From positions 7,006,001 through 7,070,000 of the forward strand of contig AP026544.2 of NCBI GenBank assembly GCA_026075535.2: a stretch of 64,000 nucleotides of DNA. The letters run 5' to 3'. This DNA comes from Tricholoma matsutake (Eukaryota; Basidiomycota; Agaricomycetes; Agaricales; Tricholomataceae). Shown in pieces: positions 21,887-31,897 of the stretch; within the stretch, counting starts at the first letter, position 1; each line of letters starts with the position of its first letter. Under the pieces are notes generated by a model. That model did not search any database. It had not been told where the DNA came from and worked only from the letters and a program-made list of their open reading frames with translations. The position numbers and the translations under genes are program-made.

Positions 21887-24800
21887 ATGGTGCGAGAAGG
21901 TAAGAGGAGGAGGATCGAACCAGAACCAAGGATTGTGGAGGTAGAAGATGACATCGTCTCCCTTGGATCAGAACCTCCGGTTTCTGATGAGGAAGTATGG
22001 AAAGCCATCGATGAACCCCTTGAAACGGGAGCATATGATGACAGGTCAGTCCTTTTCCCTGCCACAAGCACAAAGATTAATATTCCTATGAATACAGCAA
22101 ACTTTTCATGTGAAATTTTACTGCTATTAAATGTATCATGGAATTATTTAGATCTTAATATATGTGTCATGTGTGCAAATGGAAATTGTAAGAAAGGTGC
22201 AGACTGGATCATGGATTCAGGTGCATCAAAACACTTCACTGGTGAAATGAAAGATTTTGCTTCCTATGAGCCTTTACCGAGAAAGGACTCTACCTTGGTC
22301 CAAACAGCCACAGGTACTACTCATATAGTAGGAAAAGGAGCAGTCTTCATTAGACATCAGGTAGTATGTCACGGGAAGTCAGAGATGCATGAAACACGAT
22401 TATACCCTGTCTACTACATACCTGACATTAATACTCGATTAATGTCAATGGGCGTCTTCTTACAAGACGGAAGTGATGTGTGTGGTTCCTCTGCACACAT
22501 TTCATTTATTGAGAAAGGAAACCCAATTATGCACTGTGTCCCTCGTAGGAGAAGTGACACAATTTATTGGGCTCGGACTCATATAATGAGCACCAAAAAG
22601 GTCAATGTCGTGACCATTTATGTCGCTGACTACTTGACTTGGCATAGGCGACTTGGACACCCATCCAAAGAAGCGCTAGGGAAAATGCCTAATAGCACCA
22701 TCAAATTCCTGAGGAATTTAATTATTCCTAAAGACAAAATTATATGTCCAGGGTGCGCTGAAGGGAAAATGACATCAAAATCTTCTCCCAAATCAAATTC
22801 ACGCACAGAGAAACCCTTTGAATTAATACATTCTGATCTAAAGGAACTCCCAGTACTATTGTACCACAAACATAAATACTTTATTGTATTTCTGGATGAC
22901 AAGATGTCACATATCTGGGTCCAGTGCCTTAGAAAGAAATCTGATGCTGCTGCAGTGGTTAGACAATTTCAGGCAATGGCTTTGACCCAGTATGGCGCTA
23001 CAATCAAGTGCTGGCATGTTGATCCAGGGGGGGAGTTCAAAGATCATGAGCTACAAAATATGCTCAAGGATTTTGGCATCAAAATAGAGATGTCTGCACC
23101 CCATGTTCACCAACAGAATGGGCATGCAGAGCATGCCATAAGGATGATAATGGAAAAGTCACAAACCCTGTGATTTACTGCTTGTCTACCACAATCATGG
23201 TGGGAATTTTGCATTGAACATGCAACACACCTATACAACTGAACCCCAATAAGGCGCCTGAAATGGCTGACACCTTTTGAGGACCTGACAAAGGTCTGCC
23301 CAGATCTAAACAATCTGAAGGTCTTTGGTTGCGGTGCTTATGTCTATCTACCCAAGGAAAAATGTCCAACCACATTATCTCCTCGATCAGAGTTAATGAC
23401 GTACCTTGGATTAGAAGATGGCATTAAAGCATACCATTTCATGCGACTTAGTGGTGCAATATTCATTGGTGCTACAGCACTATTTGATGAAATGATGTTC
23501 CCATGCTGTCCCGGAGCTAAAACTCCTGCCAAGACAGACCTTGGTGATTTTCCACATCCAGAACCAGAAGATGATGACCACTCATCTGGAATGGATGGTG
23601 ATGATTCTATACCACCACAAGATCTGCCCCTTCCTCCATCATTGGAAGATGATGATGATGATGTACCAAGTGAGCAAAAGGCGCATGATGATGCAACTGA
23701 CGCTCCTCCTCCACTGCCTCCAGTAACCACTGAGGACTTTCATCCAAGACATGAAGATCAACAGGAATGGCAGCAATTGCCCCATCGATCAGGCAGGCAG
23801 AGGAACATCCCAAACTGTCCTGGCAATACCTATGGAGAGAAGCAACTCCCCTCTGACATAGAGAGAGACATTGCACATGATCAATATTGGAAGAGATCTG
23901 TGGGTCAAGATTCAGATCATAACCGAACACGACCATGATCTCAACAACAAGAACCAGTTGCTGGACTGAGTTTGGCACCCCATGAGAGTGTGCCCAATTC
24001 CAATAATCAAGAACATGATCACCCAATGGGGGAACCGGACAAAGCAGGTTATATTCAAAAGATAACCAAGGAAGGTGGAGATAAGCTTATTCGCTGGCTG
24101 TTGTCAAAAGCAGTCACACCATCAAGCGAAATAAGCCAAGTTCCAAACCAATTTCGCGATATTGCATGCCTACCATGGCAGCAGCAACTTGAGTGGAAAC
24201 AGGCTTGTCATGAAGAATTAGAGGCTCTTTGCAAGCGACAAGTCTATGACATTGTCAATCTTCCACATGATCGAAAAATGATCAAAAACAGATGGGTTTT
24301 CTCTGTGAAATTGGATGGAAGAAAATGAGCCAGACTCATGGCCAAAGGCTTTTCACAAGTCGAAGGTGTTGACTTTGATGAGATTTTCTCACCAGTAGTC
24401 CACTACGAGACCGTACACCTCATGTTTGCACTTGTGTCTCTAGAAGGCATGTATATGACCAGTCTAGATGTAAAAACCACATTTTTGTATGGCAAATTAG
24501 ATGAGGAGATCTACATGGATCAACCCAAGGGTTTCAGACTCGAGGAAAAAGAGTGCAAAGTAATGTGCTTATGCCGAGCATTGTATGGCCTTAAACAGGC
24601 CTCACTAGCATGGTGGAAAGAGCTAGAGGCATTTATGTGCACCATTGGGTTTGTGCACGCCAGCTCCGATGCTGGCATTTTCATACACAAGGATCCTAAG
24701 ACAGGCAGCATTGTTATTGCGCTGGTCTATGTTGATGATGGCTTGTTCATGGGGAAGAACAAGAAACTTGTGGATGAAAAGAAGAATGCTTGTCTGAAGC

Positions 24801-25684
24801 ATTGGGAGTGCTGTAGTACTGAAAAAGTCATGGAATTCTTAGGCATGTGCATCACCCAGACTGCAAGCAAAGTCAAACTCGATCAAACTGAATATCTTGC
24901 CAAAGTGCTTGAGAGGTTCAAGATGACAAATGCCAAAGCTGCCCCCACTCCACTCCCAACTGGTTACAAACTGTCGGAAAACACAGCGACACCAAATGCG
25001 GTGCTTAGATCAAAATATCAGTCTGTGATTGGATCTTTATTGTATCTGATGCTTGGAACGCGACCTGATATCACTTACATGGTAATCAGGATGTCACAAT
25101 TCTCAGCTAATCCTAGCCAAGAACATCTAGACAAAGCAATGTACATCATGCACTATCTGGTGGGAACCCAGAAATATAACATAGTCTATGATGGAGAGAA
25201 ATCCGAAGGGCTACAGGCCTTCACAGACTCTGATTGGGCAGCTGACACTGTCAAGCGCTGATCTACAATGGGGTACTTTGCTACTCTAGCGAGTGGCATT
25301 GTGTGCTGGCAGTCCCATTTACAAAAAACTGTAGCACTGTCATCCACAGAAGCTGAATATATGGCTTTCTCTGACACTTGTCAACAGATAGTGTGGATAG
25401 AGTCCTTATTCCAGGAACTTGGATATATACTGAAGCACATACCAATCTGCACTGATAATCAGGGATCCATCTTTATCAGATCAAATCCAGTTCAGGAAAG
25501 AAGGACCAAACATATAGACATTCGCTACCACTATACCTGCGAATGCATAGAAAATGACAAAGTCACAGTTGTTTTCATTCCTGGAAGTGATAATCTGGCT
25601 GACATGTTCACAAAGAACCTTGGCGCTGTCCTATTCAGGAAATTTAGAGACTCTCTCAGAATTACTTTTGAGATTCAAACTTAG
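21887..25684 (+). pseudogene. pol: copia-1 pol: protease, integrase, reverse transcriptase, RNase H
   Basis: Protease DSGASKHFTG near 22212; GAG-pre-integrase WHRRLGHPSKEALG near 22640; integrase core D/D/E in HSDLKELP (22828), HVDPGGEFKDHE (23018), NGHAEHAIRM (23117); reverse transcriptase WVFSVKLDGRK, DVKTTFLYGKLDEEIYM, ALVYVDDGLF (YVDD near 24730); RNase H DSDWAADTVK, STEAEYMAFS, TDNQGSIF, HIDIRYHY. It is interrupted by TGA at 23171-23173, about 23240, 23936-23938, 24326-24328 and 25259-25261, each fitting CGA in the parent. No frameshift was needed to follow the polyprotein, so decay is almost wholly by point change. Catalytic residues are all retained. Confidence 0.9.
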
Positions 25685-25716
25685 CTGCTTAGAGTGCTGT
25701 ACAGTTTGAGGGGGGG

Positions 25717-25991
25717 TGTTGAAATTAAACCCTGAGATACATGCTGCATACATGAGGCAATACATGCAGCATACACATGTTACTGCGCTTACTGTGCATA
25801 CATGTGGTAAACACATTCCCAAGTCATGTGACATCCTTATTATTATGTATATAAGGAGAACCTGTACCATAGTAGGAATACAGTGTTCTTACCTCTGCTA
25901 ACCCCTAGCTGTAAGTCTAACTAAACCCCAGGTAGGTTGTAAGGAACATGTTGTCTCTTCCCCTGTGCAGCATATATAGTCTGCTCCAACA
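25717..25991 (+). repeat. copia-1 3' LTR
   Basis: 275 bases, TGTTGAAATT to CTCCAACA, preceded by the purine tract TTTGAGGGGGG (25706-25716). Includes a 23-base local duplication absent from the 5' LTR. Confidence 0.93.
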
Positions 25992-26254
25992 TGTATTCCA
26001 TGGTGCATGCAATGTCACTCTATATGGTCTGCCACTCATCACTATCACATGGTCATATGCCCTGTACAGCTATGGAATATTGAGGTACTGATACAGAGTC
26101 AAAAATAGCCTATATCTGGCTATCAAATTCTGGTGGGGAGCTATGGCCTGAACACTTTTTTCTGATGTATTCAATTCCATTGATAGCCATAACATTGCAT
26201 TAACTGCTACCTAGTAACCACGACCACATTTGTACTATTATGCATGATTGCATC
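25992..26254. other. Flank of copia-1, no gene seen
   Basis: Starts with the TGTAT duplication. AT-rich, no recognisable frame. Part of the older DNA into which copia-1 inserted; leads directly into the minisatellites. Confidence 0.5.
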
Positions 26255-26342
26255 CACACCTGCAAGCATCCATGTCCACACCTGCAAGTATCCATGTCCA
26301 CACCTGCAAGCATCCATGTCCACACCTGCAAGCATCCATGTC
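26255..26342. repeat. 22-base minisatellite, four copies
   Basis: The unit CACACCTGCAAGCATCCATGTC repeats four times; copy 2 has one change (GCATCC to GTATCC). Because 22 is not a multiple of three, the translation rotates through frames, which argues against a coding role. Confidence 0.9.
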
Positions 26343-26360
26343 CATGCCCATGCCCGTGTC

Positions 26361-26846
26361 CATGCTCGTGCCTGTGTCCATGCTCGTGCCTGTGTCCATG
26401 CTCGTGCCTGTGTCCATGCTCGTGCCTGTGTCCATGCTCGTGCCTGTGTCCATGCTCGTGCCTGTGTCCATGCTCGTGCCTGTGTCCATGCTCGTGCCTG
26501 TGTCCATGCTCGTGCCTGTGTCCATGCTCGTGCCTGTGTCCATGCTCGTGCCTGTGTCCATGCTCGTGCCTGTGTCCATGCTCGTGCCTGTGTCCATGCT
26601 CGTGCCTGTGTCCATGCTCGTGCCTGTGTCCATGCTCGTGCCTGTGTCCATGCTCGTGCCTGTGTCCATGCTCGTGCCTGTGTCCATGCTCGTGCCTGTG
26701 TCCATGCTCGTGCCTGTGTCCATGCTCGTGCCTGTGTCCATGCTCGTGCCTGTGTCCATGCTCGTGCCTGTGTCCATGCTCGTGCCTGTGTCCATGCTCG
26801 TGCCTGTGTCCATGCTCGTGCCTGTGTCCATGCTCGTGCCTGTGTC
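26361..26846. repeat. 18-base minisatellite, 27 perfect copies
   Basis: CATGCTCGTGCCTGTGTC is repeated 27 times with no change that I could see (486 bases); degenerate units flank it on both sides (CATGCCCATGCCCGTGTC before, CATGCCTGTGCCCATGCC after). The unit has no stop codon in any of the six frames, so all six frames are open for about 200 codons; these frames are a by-product and not gene evidence. Confidence 0.97.
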
Positions 26847-26984
26847 CATGCCTGTGCCCATGCCCATGCCAACCCCCAGAAAGTGCCCAATCCACTGACT
26901 TCTGCAAATATCTGGACATCAAACCCACACAGAGATAATTGTGGCCATGTGATTACATTTAAAATGATCTGTTTGACTATCATT

Positions 26985-27085
26985 GATAAGATCTGTTCTC
27001 TGTATCTGTTCTATGTGTCTGGTCTCTGTTCTCTGTGTCTGTTTGTTCTCTGTGTCTGTTCTCTGTGGCTGTTCTTTGTTTTCTG
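26985..27085. repeat. Imperfect TTCTCTGTGTCTG repeat
   Basis: A pyrimidine/TG-rich tract of TCTGT, TTCTCTGTGTCTG and variants. An inverse version (CAGAGATACAGAG, CACAGAGCACAGAG) occurs at 29737-29785, on the other side of the MULE remnant, so the two could be degraded terminal or sub-terminal repeats of that transposon. Confidence 0.5.
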
Positions 27086-27192
27086 TTTTCTTTGCACTAA
27101 AGCAGGGCTTACTAATCAGAAAATAATGACACAACATTTTTGACATGACAGTTTTCATTGTTATCCCAGTTGACACTGACTACACTTGCTTG

Positions 27193-29690
27193 CTACTGAA
27201 TACCATATGAATTCTTCCATTTCTCCTTTTTCTGTGGCACCAAAGGGAGCAGCTGACCTTTTCCCAATGCACATACATCCTCTGCAGCAATTGCATCTGC
27301 TGTGTGTCCAATAGATACTGGATTGGCAACACTACCAAACACTTCTGAATGCAAAGACGTGGGTGTATATTGTGACAAAATGTTGTCATCAATCTTCAGC
27401 ATTTGGAGCCTCCTGAGAGTCTTGCCTAAGTTGTCTTGTGCAACCAGCATATCTTGCATGGCAACAGCTTGGGCGTTTGCCAGGGATGTCAAGGCAGGTG
27501 ATGTTGCTCTGTTCTGTTCTTCGGGCAAGTTATTGAGCATGAGAGGCGAGGGTGGATGGATGGATTGTGACAGCATGGATGCGTTGATCAGGGAAGAGAG
27601 AATCTCATTGAGGCCATGCAGTATGTTGGATTGGCTTACATCATTGTCCCAAAGCATCAAATCCTCATGAGGCTGTTCATCTTCCAGGACTGAGGAGCCA
27701 AGGACTATTGGGGGGGGGGGGCTGGGCTCTTGAGGACCAGGGTAGCATGAGGGCACTCAGCGCATTTCAGCATAGTATTTTTGTTGTGATTTTCAGTCCC
27801 AAAGTTTTTAAAAGAAGCCAGGCATTACGTTTGTGATAATGATGAGGACCCAGAGATCGAGCTGCAGCAGCTGTCCAGCATGGGTGTACCCTTCAAAATA
27901 CTTGTTTTTGATCTGGCCATTGAATGACTCAGGGTGGTTGTTTGTTTGGGGAATGTCTTCAAGAGGCTTCCCCAGGCATTTTGATGCTTTAATTGCACTG
28001 GCTTTCGACCACGCAAGCCACATAGAGTGTACATGGAGGTAGCTGCTGAGATATGCCAAGAATGCTAGTCCACATTTTGACTGCTTTCATGAGATAGAGT
28101 CCCATTTCTTTCCTAGTGCTTTGAAGTAATCAACTTCAGAATTGTATGCAGATATATAGCATCAGGATATTCAGTGATTTCCTTGAGTATTCTCATGAGA
28201 AATTTTGCAAGTCGACAGCACATGTGTAGTCAATCATCACCCTTTGGTATAACAGCAAGATGTTTGTTGAGCCCATTTTACCAGCACTGCCAGACATGGA
28301 ACATGCACAGTAGGAGCAAGACTGAAGGCCAGATCTCTTGTAGGGCTGTGTGCTCTCTTGTGTCTTTATCCATAGTTGCGACAGAGATCTCCAACTGAAA
28401 ATCAGAACCAGCCCTAGTTCCTAAGCCTAGATGCCACTTCTCCAAGAGGAAACGGATCAGCCCAGTGTTGTAGTCAGCATGAACAGCCTTTGCACTTGGT
28501 CAAGCTGTGAAAACAATGAGGCCAATTGGTATACCTTTTTTATTGTCATCAAGTGCCATGATGATGAGGAGATTTGCACATGCTGAACAAAAGCCAAATG
28601 TAAGGTCAATGAGAACATGTTGTTTATGCCCATATCTCCAAGCTGCATCTTGCATTTCACTAGTTGCAATGATAAGGATCACTTGATCACCACCTCCATC
28701 ATGACAAGCTTGGTAAAATAGAACAGATTTTGAAATGAGTGGAATTGGTGGTGCTGCACAATCTTCTCAAAGCCAGAGGTCCAAGTTATCTTCAGCTGCA
28801 GTGCTCTGTCAGATCCCTCATTCATGAGCAAGAGTATGATATAGCAAAGAAGAATCATGGTCATTTAGTCAGTAACAGTGATGCCTGTCTCCCATCTCTT
28901 CTCCCCAATGCTTCATTGCCCAAGTCTTGCATAGTGCTTTTAGTGTGACAGAGGTATATTATCATGCAGGAGTGACAATGCATACAACTGCAAATCAGGA
29001 TGTAATGCAATGGAAGGGTCGCAATCCATCTCAAGGAGCTCTTGGCACACGGCGGAGTGGTAGAGGATACCAGAAATCTCATCAATAGTAAAGAAATCTT
29101 TACCTACAGCAGCCCTGAGTCAATTTACAGCATATATAGTAACACAACAGTGTTCTTCTCATCATGTGTTGTGACCATATGAATCCACAAGCAACAGTGT
29201 ATGTTCTTCCAGCCTATGAGTCACCGAGCTTCAGAGTCAGAACCACATAGGCATTGATATATCTGCATCCATCGAGTGAGTTCCCTGCCACATTCTCCCT
29301 TGATGGCAGTTTTTGCATGCACTGGTTTTGAAGTGCTCATCCAAATGGAGTATTTTGAGTGTACATCTCGATCAATTTCATGTGGAATATGGAGCCTGAG
29401 AGATAGGAACATCTCATAACCTTGATCTGTATCACAATTAGCATAGTACTGCCTTTCAAGTTATGCAATATTTGATGTTGCTTACTCTGTTCCTTTATAG
29501 TATGCAAAAACTGATGTTTGTCAAGTCCAATGAGGTCAATGTGTGCTTGCATAACTTCCCATGATGTGTCATTCAGCTCAAGGCATGTGGGAATACTGTC
29601 CTTCTGGTTGGAATTTGGCTTCTGAAGCAATGGGATCTCAGCAAGTTGGCTCTCCTCCTGAGCAGCAAGTCAGCCATTTTGCAGCACTTT
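27193..29690 (-). pseudogene. MULE-type (Mutator-like) transposase, decayed
   Basis: DNA transposase of the basidiomycete MULE group. Read on the minus strand it shows an N-terminal part (TCLELNDTSWEVMQAHIDLI near 29575; HIPHEIDRDVHSKYS near 29390), MDCDPSIALHPDLQLYALSL near 29030, MQDAAWRYGHKQHVLIDLTF near 28640 (first catalytic D), IIMALDDNKKGIPIGLIVF near 28550, CMFHVWQCW near 28290 and the hallmark PQTNNHPESFNGQIKNKYFE near 27920. A C-terminal tail rich in S, P and Q continues to 27193. It has several frame changes (about 29420, 28690, 28150) and stops, some CGA to TGA, some not; clearly dead. No terminal inverted repeats identified. Confidence 0.75.
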
Positions 29691-30006
29691 TGTATTTGCT
29701 TTTGAAGGTTCAGGAATGACCATAAGTGAGCAGAGTTGCACAGAGATACAGAGTACACAGAGCACAGAGATACTGTTACAGAGATACCATACAGACTAAT
29801 TACACCAACAACAGATGCAATGTGACTTGGTCCCATGACTGTTTTGAACTCTGTATCTCTGTGCAAGTCCTAATTCCCAAATATCTCCATCCCATTCCTA
29901 TGACTGATTCTTCTGTAACAACCCATAAATGTCATCCTAGAAAGCAAATGTCAGTTTATACAACTATTACATGTGCACATCAAAATACTCGCACCTTGAT
30001 TAATCC

Positions 30007-30030
30007 TTATCTCCCCTTAACAGCCTTTTT
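30007..30030 (-). pseudogene. Last exon of the unknown gene interrupted by gypsy-C
   Basis: Eight codons, AAA AAG GCT GTT AAG GGG AGA TAA, behind an acceptor (TTGGTGCAG). It joins in phase to the exon at 38080-38063 across an intron that now contains gypsy-C. See the entry for 38022-39454. Confidence 0.5.
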
Positions 30031-30051
30031 CTGCACCAAAGAAGCCATCAG

Positions 30052-30670
30052 TGTTACAATTTTCCTTGTAACTCATGGAACCCGACTGACCCGACGCACC
30101 CGATGATCCCCTCCAGACAGGAGGCACCCCTTGATTCATGCCTAGGGCATGTCCTTGACATCAGACACACACACGACGCATGCCAACTGCATGCATTCGA
30201 TCCCCTTCCTGTGGAAGGCACCCTTGACGCATGGTGACTCCATGCACCCGAACCCACTCCCACACATGCTGTGATATGACAGCCCCCTGACATGAGGTCC
30301 ATGACATTGGACACCTCATGCAAGGCATGAGGCCTATTGTTTCTATTATTACTTGATACACATCTACCTTTCCGATTGGATGATAAGGACCTCCCTTCTA
30401 GTATAAGTACTGCGACTTGTAGTAGGGATGTCCTTAGTTTAGATCTAGACAATTAACAGCCTTAACTTGCAACTCACGAACTTACTCGAAACCACTAAGG
30501 AAGCCCCTTAGTGCATGAACCTGAATGACTCTATGCAGAAGCCCTGCTAGAGTGCACTACCTATCTTACATTGGACGCTCCAAGTAAGACTAGTGCTGAA
30601 TGACTCATCGAGGAAGCACCTCGTCAAACAACATCGACTAGATCGAGTGGTTGAGGCTTTGCCCTTAACA
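30052..30670 (+). repeat. gypsy-C 5' LTR
   Basis: 619 bases, TGTTACAATT to CCCTTAACA. TATAAGTA at 30402-30409 lies 34 bases before AGTTTAGATCT (30436-30446), the proposed RNA start and self-primer. Rich in short inverted repeats around GCATGAGGC. Confidence 0.95.
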
Positions 30671-30672
30671 TA

Positions 30673-30683
30673 AGATCTAAACT
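30673..30683 (+). other. gypsy-C primer-binding site, self-complementary type
   Basis: AGATCTAAACT, two bases after the LTR, is the exact 11-base reverse complement of AGTTTAGATCT at 30436-30446. Confidence 0.8.
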
Positions 30684-30986
30684 ATCTGCTAGCCCACCTA
30701 CCTAGGTGTAGGCAACACATCTTGATACACACCACAGCAACCTGGGTCTAGACAAACCCCAGACTGACCACCAAGAGAAGCGGAACCACAGCCAGGTTCA
30801 TCTTGGTACCGATACAACAGAAGACTAGTCCATTACTCGACCCCAGCACAGCGTTGGTTCTACGGATCAACCGACAGACAACGAGGAGATTTCCTCACCG
30901 ACAAAGACTTTGAACAACCACACACACCTCCACCCAAAACATTCACCCGCTTCTTAACAGACGAAACCGACAACTTTCATAATGAG

Positions 30987-31883
30987 ATGTCCAAACCCGC
31001 AACCACACCGATGACGTCCATGAAGGACATTTGAATCCGATCACCAACAGACTTCTCAGGAGAGCGGACCAAGACTGCCAAGTTCCTGCAGGAGATAGAC
31101 CTGTACCTGCGAATCAATGACCAGGTCTATGACACAAATGACAAAAAGATTATCTTCACGCTGTCCTTCATGAATGGAGGGACAGCAGCTGCCTGGGCGC
31201 AGGCATTTGTCAACCAGCACCAGTCCGAGGGACTAGGTGAATATGCAGACTTCCAACAGAAGGTCCTAGAGGCCTTCTCACCGATCGACGACACCGGAAT
31301 GGCAAAGACAGAGATTAAGAATCTCAAACAAGGTTCAGGGAACCTCAAAGAATATGTGGCAAACTTCCGCATCCTGAAAGACAGGATGGGAATCACTGAA
31401 GATGCAGCCATGATCGAGTACTTCATGGATGGACTGCATCCCGAATTACTGAAGAGGGTACACACAATGGAAACGGTACCCAACACTCTCGAGGGCTGGA
31501 TAAAGGCAGCCTCGAAATACGAAGGCCAATGGAAACAGGCCATGGCAATCCTGGGGAAGACCAGGCAAAACCAGATGACAAAAGAAACGACGAAGAAAGG
31601 ACAGCCCTCTCTCGACATCAACCGAGTAACGAACCAAGAACACATGGAACACCTCCGAAAGGGATTGTGTTTCATCTGCCACCAACCGGGACACTGATCA
31701 TCCAACCACAAGGATGGAAAGAACCCCACTCAGACGGGGTCAGCGCCTCCTCCCTACCAAAACTGCTTCACCCAGAAGAAGACTGGGGTGGACACCTACC
31801 AGAAGATCTGCACAATGCTGGATGAACTAGACGAAGAAGAAAAGGAACGAGCCCTCAACCTCATGGAGGAATCAGGTTTTTAG
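30987..31883 (+). pseudogene. gag: gypsy-C gag
   Basis: One frame from ATG 30987 to TAG 31883 with TGA at 31032-31034 and 31695-31697 (both probable CGA). Capsid-like region: FSGERTKTAKFLQEIDLYLR, KIIFTLSFMNGGTAAAWAQA, LKEYVANFRILKDRMG. A zinc knuckle CFICHQPGHxSSNH near 31668 has H in place of the last C. It ends LDELDEEEKERALNLMEESG, typical of Tf1/chromovirus-type Gag proteins in fungi. The pol frame starts 15 bases downstream in a different register. Confidence 0.82.
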
Positions 31884-31897
31884 AGCAGCGGCCTGAT

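Larger units (their letters stand above)
5212..25991 (+). mobile_element. Ty1/copia LTR retrotransposon (copia-1), interrupted by gypsy-A and gypsy-B
   Basis: Bounded by LTRs 5212-5463 and 25717-25991 and by the five-base duplication TGTAT (5207-5211 and 25992-25996), so its outer edges are certain. The order is LTR, primer site, gag, protease, integrase, reverse transcriptase, RNase H, polypurine tract, LTR, the copia order. A 15.1-kb Ty3 element sits inside gag at 5958-21078; without it copia-1 would be about 5.7 kb. The polyprotein is one frame broken by TGA codons, all at probable CGA positions, plus one TAA at 5766. It is a dead copy. Confidence 0.95.

Noticed and set aside
26361..26846. 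CRISPR-like regular repeat array
   Set aside because: The units are contiguous with no spacers, and the DNA is eukaryotic.
26200..26983. Long minus- and plus-strand ORFs with repeated six-residue units (His/Gly/Arg-rich or Met-Leu-Val-Pro) over the minisatellite
   Set aside because: They exist only because the 18-base unit has no stop in any frame; all six frames are equally open and no start context or flanking coding sequence supports any of them.
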